Assembly (NCBI GenBank): GCA_016125425.1
Contig: WGLT01000013.1
Span: 62,001-126,000 of the forward strand
DNA: 64,000 bases
Direction: 5' to 3'
Source: Alphaproteobacteria bacterium
GTDB taxonomy: Bacteria > Pseudomonadota > Alphaproteobacteria > Caulobacterales > Parvularculaceae
The notes below the pieces were generated by a model that saw nothing but the letters and a program-made list of their open reading frames with translations, searched no databases and was not told the DNA's origin. The translations under genes and the position numbers were made by a program. Numbering within the stretch: the stretch's first letter is position 1; each line of letters opens with the position of its first letter. Shown piece by piece: positions 30,025-39,094 of the stretch.

Positions 30025-30336
30025 GAGCCTGTCCCTAACCCCTCGAATTGCTCACCGACCCGCCGTTAACCTTTGCGGTCGCGCTGCCTTGTATCGCGGA
30101 TTTCAGATCGCGCTCCTTAGGATTTCGTCAGGGTTCGCTCTTCAAGGTTAACGAGATTTCGCGCCATAAGGTTAAGAAACGGTGGAAAGTTAAGAAAGTA
30201 TGGCCTGTCCGCGGGGACCCGCTCGCCCGAAAATCCTAGCTTTCGGCCCTTTCAGCCCCCCCTGTCCGGCCCGGGCGGGCGCAGGCCGCCCTGCGTCCGC
30301 GCGCCGCGATTCGCCGGCCGCCGCCGGAGGCGAGGA
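30025..30336. promoter_or_regulatory. Divergent control region between gspC and gspO, with GTTAA repeats
   Basis: 312 non-coding bases from which both the gsp operon and gspO must be read. It is AT-richer in the middle. AAGGTTAA occurs at 30144-30151 and 30168-30175, AAAGTTAA at 30186-30193, and GTTAACC at 30065-30071. These spaced repeats look like an operator for a shared regulator, which is not identified. Confidence 0.45.
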
Positions 30337-31131
30337 ATGAACGCCGCACTGATCGTCATCGCGATCCTCGCCGGGGCCGCGATCGGAAGCTTTCTCAACG
30401 TGGTCGCCCATCGGGGCCCCCGAATCTGGGGCCTGGTCGACGGGGCGGACCCGGCCGAATCGCTCGCCAGCCCCCGCTCGAGGTGCCCGGCTTGCCGAAC
30501 GCCGATTCGGCGGATCGACCTCATCCCGATCGCCAGTTTTCTCTTTCTTCGCGGCAGATGCCGCCATTGCGGCGCGCCGATCAGTCCGCGCTATCTCCTG
30601 CTCGAACTCGCCGGCGCGCTCGCCGCCGCGCTCTGCGTCTGGCTTTTCGGATTCACGCCCGACGCGCTTCTGGCCGCTCTTTTCCTCTCGGCGCTGACAG
30701 TTCTCGCCGCGATCGACCTGGAAACAGGCTTTCTTCCCGATGCGATCACGATTCCGCTCATTTGGGCGGGACTTCTCTCCAATATCGGCGCGCGCTTTGC
30801 GCCGCTGGATGCGAGCGTGATCGGCGCGGCGGCCGGATATCTCGTCTTTTGGGGAATCGCGGAGGGCTATCGCGCCGTGCGCGGCCGAGAAGGGCTCGGG
30901 CTGGGGGACGCAAAACTCGTCGCAGCGATTGGCGCCTGGGGAGGATGGATGATCCTCGCGCCGGTCGTTTTGATCGGCGCTCTGCTCGCTCTGGCCGGCG
31001 TCGGCGCGGCGCGGCTTTTCGGACGGCGCTTCAAGACCGACTCGCCGATCGCCTTTGGTCCTGCGCTTGCGGCCGCCGCCGCGCTTTGTTTCCTGCTACA
31101 GACGAGCGGCGCGCTCCCGCTAACGCCGTAA
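30337..31131 (+). CDS. gspO: Prepilin peptidase GspO (A24 family)
   Basis: A 264-residue membrane aspartic protease and N-methylase. It has the N-terminal zinc domain CPAC...CRHC, the first catalytic Asp in LAAIDLETGFLPD and the second in GLGLGDAKL. It cleaves the leader of GspG-K and methylates the new N-terminus. It is divergent from the gsp operon. Confidence 0.95.
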   Translation: MNAALIVIAILAGAAIGSFLNVVAHRGPRIWGLVDGADPAESLASPRSRCPACRTPIRRIDLIPIASFLFLRGRCRHCGAPISPRYLLLELAGALAAALCVWLFGFTPDALLAALFLSALTVLAAIDLETGFLPDAITIPLIWAGLLSNIGARFAPLDASVIGAAAGYLVFWGIAEGYRAVRGREGLGLGDAKLVAAIGAWGGWMILAPVVLIGALLALAGVGAARLFGRRFKTDSPIAFGPALAAAAALCFLLQTSGALPLTP

Positions 31132-31198
31132 CGCCTCGCGCCTATTTGAAGCCGGGCGGTCCTGTTTTAGGTTCGGCCAGCAGCCGCCGGAGATTTCA

Positions 31199-31612
31199 AT
31201 GAACATCGCCCCAATTTTCAGAGCCGCCCCCCAAATTCAAATTCATCTCGCGACTGCGCTCGCCGCATTCGCGATCGGCGGTTTCATTCTGATGAACGCG
31301 AAAGGCACGCGCCTGCACAAGACTCTTGGCTGGGTCTATGTCGCTCTGATGACGGTCGTCGCGGGATCTGCGATCTTCATTCACTCCGCCGCGCGAGTCG
31401 GCATGGCGAACATCGCGGGATTTACGCCCATTCACCTGTTCGTTGTGATAACCGCAGTCTCGCTCCCCTCCGCGATCTATCACATCAAACGCGGCGACGT
31501 GAAAGCTCATCGCGACGCAATGATCGGCCTGTTTGTCGGGGGACTCGTGATCGCGGGCGCGCTGACCCTGTTGCCCGGCCGACTGCTCCACACGGTGTTC
31601 CTCGGCGATTGA
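31199..31612 (+). CDS. DUF2306 membrane protein
   Basis: 137 residues with four hydrophobic segments. Histidines are kept in or near helices (LHKTLGWVYV, PIHLFVV, AHRDAMIGLF), as in the DUF2306 family of small membrane proteins of unknown function. The ATG is well placed after a purine-rich stretch. It ends next to the convergent enoyl-CoA hydratase-like gene. Confidence 0.8.
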   Translation: MNIAPIFRAAPQIQIHLATALAAFAIGGFILMNAKGTRLHKTLGWVYVALMTVVAGSAIFIHSAARVGMANIAGFTPIHLFVVITAVSLPSAIYHIKRGDVKAHRDAMIGLFVGGLVIAGALTLLPGRLLHTVFLGD

Positions 31613-31614
31613 CG

Positions 31615-32382
31615 CTAGCGGCCCTTGAATTGCGGCTTGCGCTTGGCCATCAGCGCCATCACGCCTTCGCGGCAGTCTTCCGTCGCAATCGCGGTTTTCT
31701 GAAGCATCGCTTCGAACGCCGCCGCCGCTCTCAACCCGTCATGGGCCGCGGCGCGGAACGAACGCTTGGTCAGCGCGAGCGCGATCGGCGCGCGTTCGGC
31801 GAGCGAGCCCGCCCATTCGAGGGCGTTTTCCCGCATTCGCTCCGGTTCGACGACGCGGTTCACAAGGCCGAGCTCAAGGCAGCGCGCGGCGCTGATCTTC
31901 TCCGCCTCGACCGCCAACTGAAAGGCGCGCGCATATCCGATCTCGCGCGTGATCAGCCATGAAAGGCCGCCGTCCGGGACGAGGCCGATATTCGAAAACG
32001 CCATCATCATATACGCCTCGGACGACATCACGCGCAGATCGCAGGTTAATGCGAGCGTCATCCCGATTCCGGCGCACGGACCGTTGACGGCGGCAATGAC
32101 CGGTTTCTCGCAAGTCTGAATGATCGTGAGAAAGGCGCCGTACTCCGTATTCAGAGTATCTTCTATATTCCCGTCGATTCCGTCGCCGACGTCAGCGCCG
32201 GCGCAAAAACCGCGGCCCTCGCCTGTGACGACAACCGCGCGGACCGCCTCGTCCGCGGAGACCTTGCGCATCGCATCGGTCAGATCGCGGCGCATCTGTC
32301 CGTTTATCGCGTTCAGCGATTGCGGACGGTTGAGCGTGATCAGGGCGACGGCTTCGCCCCCTTTTTCGAGTCTGACGGTCAT
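31615..32382 (-). CDS. Enoyl-CoA hydratase/isomerase family protein (PaaG-like)
   Basis: 255 residues of the crotonase fold, from the ATG at 32382 with GGAGAA upstream. The oxyanion-hole segments GRGFCAGADVG and NGPCAGIGMTLAL are present. Both catalytic Glu of classical hydratases are missing. Instead it carries AFSNIGLVPDGG, whose Asp matches the PaaG-type isomerases. It is therefore more likely an isomerase than a hydratase; the substrate is unknown. No fatty-acid or phenylacetate genes flank it. Confidence 0.8.
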   Translation of the reverse strand: MTVRLEKGGEAVALITLNRPQSLNAINGQMRRDLTDAMRKVSADEAVRAVVVTGEGRGFCAGADVGDGIDGNIEDTLNTEYGAFLTIIQTCEKPVIAAVNGPCAGIGMTLALTCDLRVMSSEAYMMMAFSNIGLVPDGGLSWLITREIGYARAFQLAVEAEKISAARCLELGLVNRVVEPERMRENALEWAGSLAERAPIALALTKRSFRAAAHDGLRAAAAFEAMLQKTAIATEDCREGVMALMAKRKPQFKGR

Positions 32383-32542
32383 CGCTTGTTCTCCGGCCTG
32401 TTCGGGCGCCGATCTTGCCGGCGATCCCTCGCCATTCCTAGACCCGTATGCAGCCGCGCGCGACAATCGGCGCGACGACTCCGCTAGCCTTCCGCCCGGT
32501 TCGGCGCTAACTCGGGTGCGACCGTTCCGAAGGAGACGCCCG

Positions 32543-33994
32543 ATGATCGACAGCAAGTATTTCCGTGAAGAATGTTATATTGACGGGCGCTGGATGAAAG
32601 CCGGCGGCGACGTCATCGAGGTGACGAACCCGGCGAGCGGAAAAACCGTCGGCTCCGTTCCGAAATTCGGCCGCGCCGAGACGGCCGCAGCGATAGACGC
32701 GGCGCATCGGGCCTTCGCGGACTGGCGGGCGCGTCCGGCCGCCGAGCGGGCCGAATTCTGCCGCAAAATCTATGAATCCCTGATGGCCAATCAGGACGAC
32801 CTTGGACGGATCCTGACGATCGAAATGGGCAAGCCACTCGCCGAAGCGAAAGGCGAAGTCGCCTATGCGGCCAACTTCTTCAAATGGTTCGGCGAGGAAG
32901 CCAGGCGCGTTTATGGCGATGTGATCCCTTCTCCCTGGAAAGACAAACGCATCGTCGTCACCAAGGAGCCCGTCGGCGTCGTGGGCTCGATCACGCCCTG
33001 GAACTTTCCGACGGCGATGATCGCGCGCAAGGCCGCCGCCGCGCTGGCGACCGGCTGCACCATCGTCTGCAAACCGGCGAGCCAGACGCCCTACTCCGCG
33101 CTCGCTTATGGCGTCATCGCCGAAGAAATCGGTCTGCCGAAAGGCGTCCTCAACGTGATTACCGGATCGGCTTCCGCAATCGCGGACGAAATGTGCGAGA
33201 ATCCGAAGGTCCGGAAGATCACGTTCACAGGGTCGACCGAGGTCGGAAAAGCGCTCGCTTCAAACGCCATGAAGCATATGAAACGGGTTTCGATGGAGCT
33301 CGGCGGCAATGCGCCCTTCATTGTTTTCGACGACGCTGATCTTGATCGCGCGGTTCAGGGCGCGCTCGCTTCCAAATACCGCAATTCGGGCCAGACCTGC
33401 GTTTGCAGCAACCGTCTTCTCATTCAGTCCGGCGTCTATGACGCCTTCGCGGAGAAATTTGCGAAAGCCGTGGCCAAAATGAAGGTCGGCGACGGTCTTG
33501 AAGCGGGCGTCGAACAGGGACCGCTGATCGATGAGGCTGGCGTCGCCAAGGTCGAGGAGCATATCGCCGACGCCACGCGCAAAGGCGCGTCGGTGCTTCT
33601 CGGCGGACATCGCCACAAGCTCGGCCATACATTTTTCGAGCCCACCGTTCTGACGGGCGTCACCGAAAACATGCTCGTCGCGAAAGAAGAGACTTTCGGC
33701 CCGCTCGCGCCTCTGTTCCGGTTTGATTCCGAAGAAGACGCGATCCGTATGGCGAACGACACCGAATACGGTCTCGCCTGCTATTTCTACACACAGGATC
33801 TCGGCCGCGCCTGGCGGGTGATGGAAGCGCTCGAATACGGCATTGTCGGGATCAATGAGGGCATCATCTCCACCGAGGTGGCGCCGTTCGGCGGCGTTAA
33901 GGAATCGGGAACGGGCCGCGAAGGGTCGAAATACGGACTCGAGGACTATCTGAATATCAAATACGCGCTCATTGGCGGGTTGTCGGCCTCCTGA
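32543..33994 (+). CDS. gabD: NAD(P)-dependent succinate-semialdehyde dehydrogenase family
   Basis: 483 residues of the aldehyde dehydrogenase superfamily. It has the cofactor segment TPWNFPTAMIARKAA, the general-base box MELGGNAPFIVFDD and the catalytic Cys in NSGQTCVCSNR. The overall pattern, including the FGGVKESGTGREG end, is that of GabD, which oxidises succinate semialdehyde. The ATG at 32543 follows AGGAGA. No gabT is nearby, so a related aldehyde is possible. Confidence 0.85.
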   Translation: MIDSKYFREECYIDGRWMKAGGDVIEVTNPASGKTVGSVPKFGRAETAAAIDAAHRAFADWRARPAAERAEFCRKIYESLMANQDDLGRILTIEMGKPLAEAKGEVAYAANFFKWFGEEARRVYGDVIPSPWKDKRIVVTKEPVGVVGSITPWNFPTAMIARKAAAALATGCTIVCKPASQTPYSALAYGVIAEEIGLPKGVLNVITGSASAIADEMCENPKVRKITFTGSTEVGKALASNAMKHMKRVSMELGGNAPFIVFDDADLDRAVQGALASKYRNSGQTCVCSNRLLIQSGVYDAFAEKFAKAVAKMKVGDGLEAGVEQGPLIDEAGVAKVEEHIADATRKGASVLLGGHRHKLGHTFFEPTVLTGVTENMLVAKEETFGPLAPLFRFDSEEDAIRMANDTEYGLACYFYTQDLGRAWRVMEALEYGIVGINEGIISTEVAPFGGVKESGTGREGSKYGLEDYLNIKYALIGGLSAS

Positions 33995-34008
33995 CCGCAA
34001 TCATAACA

Positions 34009-34027
34009 TTACCGCACTATTAACCAT
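34009..34027 (+). promoter_or_regulatory. CtrA-like site upstream of the hybrid kinase gene
   Basis: TTAC, seven bases, then TTAACCAT (34020-34027), 44 bases before the kinase start. This is one base from the TTAA-N7-TTAA consensus of the alphaproteobacterial cell-cycle regulator CtrA. It is motif evidence only. Confidence 0.3.
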
Positions 34028-34070
34028 CGCACGATAGCATCGTTCGGCCTCTGGCGAGAACAAGAGACGA

Positions 34071-36674
34071 ATGAGGGCACCTGCGATGGCGCTTGACAAG
34101 GCGCGGAAACCGCTTTCCAAAAACGCGCCTTCCGGCGCGCGTCTGATGGCGACCGCCCTTGCGGCAGGCGCGCTGTCCGTCATCACAATCTTTTTTGTCT
34201 TCGCGTTTTTCCAAAACGTCGTGCAGTCCGACATCCGTCGATCGGAAATCGACAAATATCTGCGGACTATCAGCAATTCGACTGCTTGGGGGATTGATAA
34301 CTGGCTCGCCGGCCGTCTTACTCTCGCGGAGGATGTGGCGCATTGCATTGAAATAGCGTCTTCGGACGGAGACCCCTCCGACTGTCTGAAAAGCCCTGTC
34401 TACGGACGAACATTCCTGTGGACATATTATGGCGACGACAACGGCGGTTATTACAGCTTCCCGTGGGACGACACGATCCCGAAGGACTACGATCCGCGCG
34501 CGCGTCCTTGGTACAAAGCCGCCGTCAAGGCCGGCATGCCGACGCTGACCGAGCCCTATCTCGACATCACCACGAATATCGAGACCGTGACCGCCGCCGT
34601 GCCGGTGCGACGGGACGGACAGATTGTCGGCGTCATCGGCGCGGATTTTTCGACGGACTCACTCGCCGACAAGCTGAAGGAAACGGATCTCGGCGGCCTA
34701 GGTTACGCCTTCATTGTCTCGGGAGACGGACGCATTCTCGCTCATCCGGACCGAAAACTCGTTTCTCAAAAGCTGTCGCTAGCCTATCCCGGTGCGGCGT
34801 TGCGCCTCGACGGCTCGGTTCAGTATGTTACTGTCCGCAAGCGCCCATTGATTATTCGGATCGTGAAGATTCCGGGGCTTGAGGGCATCGATTGGCGGCT
34901 CGGCCTTGCGATTGACTCCGACAAGGCGTTCGCCAGCGTTCGCGAATTCCACACATCGGTGATCTTGGCCACGATCGCCGCGGTGCTTTTGATGATCATC
35001 GTCCTTGGATTCGTGATTCATCGTCTGCTGGTGTGCCCGCTCATGCGCGCCCGGATCGCCGCCGACGCCGCTAGCGCCGCGAAGTCAGAATTTCTCGCTT
35101 CAATGAGCCATGAAATCCGTACACCTATGAACGGCGTTCTAGGCATGGCGGAGATTCTTCTCAATTCCGATCTCGGCGACCGCCAGCGCGAACTTGCTTC
35201 GATCATCGTTTCTTCGGGCCAGGCGCTGATGACGGTGATCAACGACATTCTCGATTTCTCGAAACTCGAAGCCGGAAAACTTCGCCTTGCGCCGCAGGGA
35301 TTCAATCTGCGACAGATGGTCTATGAAGTCGCCACGATGATGCAGGCGCGCGCGCTCGAAAAGAACATCGAATTGATCGTCCGTTATGCGCCCAATCTGC
35401 CGGAAGGAATCGTCGCCGACGAAATGCGCTTGCGTCAGGTTTTGACCAATCTCATCGGCAACGCCGTAAAATTCACTGAGGGCGGACATGTGCTTATCGA
35501 CGTCTCGGGCCAGGATACGGGCGGCGAAGTTAATCTGGAGGTGAGCGTCACCGACACCGGCATCGGAATCGCGCCTGCGGATATTCCGCGCATGTTCGAA
35601 AAATTCGAGCAGGCCGACGCCTCGCACACGCGGCGCTTCGGCGGAACCGGGCTTGGTCTGGCCATTTGCCGCGACATCATCAACCTTATGGACGGCGAAA
35701 TCGGCGCTGAAAGCGAACTTGGAAAAGGCTCTCGTTTCTGGTTCAAGATCACGACGCCCGTCGACAGCAAGATAAAGCCGATGGCGCCGATGAGCGTGGC
35801 GGATTTCGACGATGTTCGCCTGCTCGCCGTCGACGATAACAATGTCAATCGCCGCATCATTCAGGAACTGGCCCAGGGCTGGGACATGCGCGCGACCGTT
35901 GTTGCTGACGGCGCCGGCGCAATCTCGGCGCTTGAACACTCAGTCCTCGCCAACGATCCCTACAGCGTCATTCTGATGGATTTCCAAATGCCGGTCGAAG
36001 ACGGCGCGGCGCTGACGCAGCGGATTCAGAGCGACCCGCGCTTCGCTGACATACCGGTGATCATGCTGTCGTCGATCGATCCGTCTCAGGCCTCTCTGGG
36101 CGGTCATGCGGCGCGATTTGCAGCCCATCTCAGCAAACCCGTCCGCCCGTCCCATTTGATGGACGTGCTCACGCGCATTCTCTCCAATCGCGTAGCCGAC
36201 ACGGCCAAACGCATCGCGGTCGCGGCTCAGCTAGCCTCCCCGAAGACCATCGCCGCGTCCGTTCCTTCGCGGACCAAAATCCTCGTCGCCGAGGACAATA
36301 CGGTCAACCAGCTTGTCGTCAAAAACATGGTCAACCGCGATCTCTACGAGGTCGTCATCGCCGAGAACGGCGAACAGGCGATCGAGCTCTTCATCCAGCA
36401 CGCGCCGGCGATCGTGCTCATGGACTTGTCGATGCCCGTGATGGACGGCTTCGAAGCCACCCGGCGCATTCGCGCACTGGAGCGCGACCGCGGCCTCGCC
36501 CGCACGCCCATTATCGCGACCACCGCGCATGTGCTCGACGAAGACCGCAACCGGTGTCTTGCGGCCGGGATGGACGATTTCCTCGCCAAGCCAATCCGCA
36601 AGCCGCGCATCGAAGAGATCCTCGATCGGTGGATCGTCCGCGCCGCCGAGGACCAGCGCAAATGCGCAAGCTGA
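34071..36674 (+). CDS. Hybrid sensor histidine kinase with Cache sensor and two receiver domains
   Basis: 867 residues. TM1 (about 25-50) and TM2 (298-322) enclose a periplasmic double-Cache ligand domain with the YDPRARPWYKAA signature. HisKA follows with the phospho-His in SMSHEIRTPMNG (about His347), then HATPase (DTGIGIAPADIP; GTGLGLAIC). Receiver 1 has its Asp at about 637 (LMDFQMP) and receiver 2 at about 785 (LMDLSMP). There is no clear HAMP domain between TM2 and HisKA. The ligand is unknown; PWYKAA-type Cache domains often bind small organic molecules. No cognate response regulator or Hpt gene adjoins it. Confidence 0.9.
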   Translation: MRAPAMALDKARKPLSKNAPSGARLMATALAAGALSVITIFFVFAFFQNVVQSDIRRSEIDKYLRTISNSTAWGIDNWLAGRLTLAEDVAHCIEIASSDGDPSDCLKSPVYGRTFLWTYYGDDNGGYYSFPWDDTIPKDYDPRARPWYKAAVKAGMPTLTEPYLDITTNIETVTAAVPVRRDGQIVGVIGADFSTDSLADKLKETDLGGLGYAFIVSGDGRILAHPDRKLVSQKLSLAYPGAALRLDGSVQYVTVRKRPLIIRIVKIPGLEGIDWRLGLAIDSDKAFASVREFHTSVILATIAAVLLMIIVLGFVIHRLLVCPLMRARIAADAASAAKSEFLASMSHEIRTPMNGVLGMAEILLNSDLGDRQRELASIIVSSGQALMTVINDILDFSKLEAGKLRLAPQGFNLRQMVYEVATMMQARALEKNIELIVRYAPNLPEGIVADEMRLRQVLTNLIGNAVKFTEGGHVLIDVSGQDTGGEVNLEVSVTDTGIGIAPADIPRMFEKFEQADASHTRRFGGTGLGLAICRDIINLMDGEIGAESELGKGSRFWFKITTPVDSKIKPMAPMSVADFDDVRLLAVDDNNVNRRIIQELAQGWDMRATVVADGAGAISALEHSVLANDPYSVILMDFQMPVEDGAALTQRIQSDPRFADIPVIMLSSIDPSQASLGGHAARFAAHLSKPVRPSHLMDVLTRILSNRVADTAKRIAVAAQLASPKTIAASVPSRTKILVAEDNTVNQLVVKNMVNRDLYEVVIAENGEQAIELFIQHAPAIVLMDLSMPVMDGFEATRRIRALERDRGLARTPIIATTAHVLDEDRNRCLAAGMDDFLAKPIRKPRIEEILDRWIVRAAEDQRKCAS

Positions 36675-36682
36675 CGCGTCAG
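36671..36682. repeat. Palindrome across convergent stop codons
   Basis: CTGACGCGTCAG is a perfect 12-bp palindrome, extended by CAAG on the left and GAGCTTG on the right with a 2-nt bulge. It spans the kinase stop and the stop of the convergent DUF1192 gene and may help end both transcripts. Confidence 0.35.
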
Positions 36683-36873
36683 AGCTTGAACAGTTTCTCC
36701 GCCGCCGCGCGGGTCGCGCCCCGCTCGACAAGCGCTTTTTCACACCGTTCGATCTCGGCTTTAAGCGAGGCGATGCGCACTTCGAGATCGCCGACGGACA
36801 TGGCGTAAAGATCCTGCTTGCCGATCTTCTCAAGCGTGAGATCGGGGGACTCTTTCGGCTCTTCGATGTCCAT
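36679..36873 (-). CDS. DUF1192 small coiled-coil protein
   Basis: 64 residues, from the ATG at 36873 with GGGAGAAGACG upstream. It matches the short DUF1192 family: an acidic start, then MSVGDLEVRIASLKAEIERCEKAL in a heptad-like helix. It is common in Hyphomicrobiales beside a quinone oxidoreductase gene. The role is unknown. Confidence 0.8.
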   Translation of the reverse strand: MDIEEPKESPDLTLEKIGKQDLYAMSVGDLEVRIASLKAEIERCEKALVERGATRAAAEKLFKL

Positions 36874-36935
36874 CGTCTTCTCCCTCTCGCGGGGGATTGT
36901 GGGCGCGCCGGCCGTTTCGTTCAAGCGTTCGCCGC

Positions 36936-37181
36936 TCAGCCGGCAATGACCTCCGCAGCCTGCGCATGTGCGGCCAAGAAGACCATCGCGGGCGCCAGCA
37001 CTGACGAGTAAACTATCGACGTCAGCAAGAGCGCGGCGGCGACCCCGCCCGCGCAAAGCGTGCAAAGCGCGGCGGTTGAAATCATGTCTTTCAAGGCTTG
37101 CTTCTGTCGAGCTCTCCAGTCCAACCCGCTGAAGGGGCGCTTCGCCCTCAGCGGCGGCGCCGGCGATGACAGGAGCCGCAA
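36936..37181 (-). CDS. Possible small membrane protein
   Basis: 81 codons with two hydrophobic stretches in the second half (STAALCTLCAGGVAAALLL and SIVYSSVLAPAMVFLAA). It lies between the DUF1192 gene and the quinone oxidoreductase gene and is on the same strand as the former. No family is recognised and the start is uncertain; an internal ATG would leave 49 residues. Confidence 0.4.
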   Translation of the reverse strand: MRLLSSPAPPLRAKRPFSGLDWRARQKQALKDMISTAALCTLCAGGVAAALLLTSIVYSSVLAPAMVFLAAHAQAAEVIAG

Positions 37182-37235
37182 CCGCCGTCCTTTGGTTAAT
37201 AATTTTTAAACCCCTTGAAGCGTGAGGAGACCGCG

Positions 37236-38237
37236 ATGCCCCAGACCCCGCCGGAAATGATGCGCGCGATCGAGATCGCGGCGCCGGGCGGACCCGAAGC
37301 GCTCCGTCTCGCCAGACGCAGGACGCCGACACCTGGTCCCTGCGACGTGCTGATCCGCGTCGAGGCGGCCGGCGTCAACCGGCCGGACGTCCTTCAGCGT
37401 CAGGGGCTTTATCCGCCGCCGCCCGGCGCGAGCGACATTCCCGGACTGGAGGTCGCCGGCGAAGCGGTCGCCGTCGGCGCCGATGCGCGCGCGGTGAAGG
37501 TCGGCGACAAGGTTTGCGCGCTCATTCCGGGCGGCGGCTACGCCGAATACGCCCTGGCCGATGAAGGCGCATGTCTGCCGATCCCCGCAGGGCTTTCTGT
37601 CGAGGAGGCCGCGGCGATCCCGGAGACTTTTTTCACGGTCTGGACGAACCTGTTTGAGGACGGCGCGCTGAAAGGCGGGGAAACGCTGCTTCTCCATGGC
37701 GGGGCGAGCGGCATCGGCGCGACGGCGATCGTCTTGGCCAAGGCCTTCGGCGCGACCGTGATCGCGACGGCTTCAAGCGAGAAAAAATTGGATGCGATTC
37801 GCGCCATGGGCGCCGATCACGCCTTCAACTACGAAACGGACAAATGGGAGGACGAGGTCAAGCGCCTCGGCGGGGCGGATGTGGTCCTCGACATGGCGGG
37901 CGGCGATTTCGTTCCGCGCAATCTCGAAGCGCTCAATCCGGGCGGGCGGCACATTTCGATCGCCACCCTGCGGGGCGCGACGGCGCAGATCAATCTCTTC
38001 CAGATCATGCGCAAGCGGCTCGTCCTTACCGGTTCGACGCTCCGCGCCCGAGACAAGAGCGAAAAGGCGCGCATCGCCTTCGAACTGCGGGAGAAAGTCT
38101 GGCCCCTCTTGGAAGCCGGACGGGTGCGGCCTGTGATGGACAGGGTCTTCCCGCTTGAGCAGGCGGACGAAGCCCACCGGCGGATGGAGCAAGGCGCCAA
38201 TATCGGCAAGATCGTCCTCAGGACGGCCCAAGATTAG
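37236..38237 (+). CDS. NAD(P)H-quinone oxidoreductase (zeta-crystallin-like)
   Basis: 333 residues of the medium-chain reductase family. It has the GroES-like N-terminal part (EAAGVNRPDVLQRQGLYPPP), the hinge GASGIGATAIVLAKAFGA and the Rossmann domain. This is the quinone oxidoreductase branch, without zinc ligands, which uses NADPH for one-electron reduction of quinones. The ATG at 37236 follows GAGGAGA; a TTG at 37215 is less likely. Confidence 0.88.
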   Translation: MPQTPPEMMRAIEIAAPGGPEALRLARRRTPTPGPCDVLIRVEAAGVNRPDVLQRQGLYPPPPGASDIPGLEVAGEAVAVGADARAVKVGDKVCALIPGGGYAEYALADEGACLPIPAGLSVEEAAAIPETFFTVWTNLFEDGALKGGETLLLHGGASGIGATAIVLAKAFGATVIATASSEKKLDAIRAMGADHAFNYETDKWEDEVKRLGGADVVLDMAGGDFVPRNLEALNPGGRHISIATLRGATAQINLFQIMRKRLVLTGSTLRARDKSEKARIAFELREKVWPLLEAGRVRPVMDRVFPLEQADEAHRRMEQGANIGKIVLRTAQD

Positions 38238-38370
38238 CTTGGCCTTCGCCGGCGAACCCCCTATATAGCGGGGCAAGTCGCGCTTTAGCGCGCCGCTTTC
38301 CCCGACAATTCGGCGGTTGGCGCGGTCCCCGGAAGCGGGGGCTGGGACTTTCGCCATTTGGAGATAATGC

Positions 38371-39078
38371 ATGTCCGACAGACCCTTGATGCCGATCGCC
38401 ACCGCTGTCTGGCTGATCGACAACACTTCGCTGACCTTCGACCAGATCGCGGATTTTTGCATGCTGCACCCGCTGCAGGTGAAAGGGATCGCCGATGGCG
38501 ATGTCGGGGCGGGCGTTAGAGGCATCGACCCGATCTCGAACAATCAGCTGACGCGCGAGGAGCTTGAAAAGGCGGAGAAGGATCCCGACTATCGCATGAA
38601 GCTCGCCCGCCCCAAAACGCTCGTCGCGGACCGGCCGCGCAAGGGCCCGCGCTATACGCCTGTTTCGAAGCGGCAGAATCGCCCCGACGCCATTGCGTGG
38701 ATGGTCCGCAACCATCCGGAGGTTTCGGACGCGCAAATCTCGAAACTGCTCGGCACGACGAAATCGACCATCCAGGCGGTGCGCAATCGCACGCACTGGA
38801 ACTCGGCCAATCTGACGCCGCAGGATCCGGTCGGCCTCGGTCTGTGCTCGCAGATCGAACTCGACGCCGTCGTCGCCAAAGCGGCGGCGCGCAGACCGCG
38901 CGTCACGGTCGAGGAAGGTCCGACGCTCGAACCCGCCGAAGCGACGACGGCGCCCGAGCCGCAGGAGGACGAAGACGAGCGCGAAACCACGCATGTCGAC
39001 GCTGACACCGTCTTCGCCAATCTCGGCGGCAGTTCGACGCGCCGGCGCGACGAGGATGAAGACTCGGACAAAGACTGA
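38371..39078 (+). CDS. trcR: Cell-cycle transcription regulator TrcR (DUF1013)
   Basis: 235 residues. The N-terminal two thirds match DUF1013: MPIATAVWLIDNTSLTFDQIADFC, then a helix-turn-helix-like region DAQISKLLGTTKSTIQAVRNR. It ends in an acidic, Asp/Glu-rich tail. TrcR is an essential or near-essential RNAP-associated regulator in Caulobacter-type bacteria. GGAGATAATGC lies before the ATG. Position next to the quinone oxidoreductase gene is conserved in the order. Confidence 0.9.
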   Translation: MSDRPLMPIATAVWLIDNTSLTFDQIADFCMLHPLQVKGIADGDVGAGVRGIDPISNNQLTREELEKAEKDPDYRMKLARPKTLVADRPRKGPRYTPVSKRQNRPDAIAWMVRNHPEVSDAQISKLLGTTKSTIQAVRNRTHWNSANLTPQDPVGLGLCSQIELDAVVAKAAARRPRVTVEEGPTLEPAEATTAPEPQEDEDERETTHVDADTVFANLGGSSTRRRDEDEDSDKD

Positions 39079-39094
39079 GCCCCCGCGCCGAACC

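Noticed and set aside
28495-30069. 524-codon plus-strand frame
   Set aside because: It is antisense to gspD and gspC, both certain by homology; its product is Arg-rich with no family pattern.
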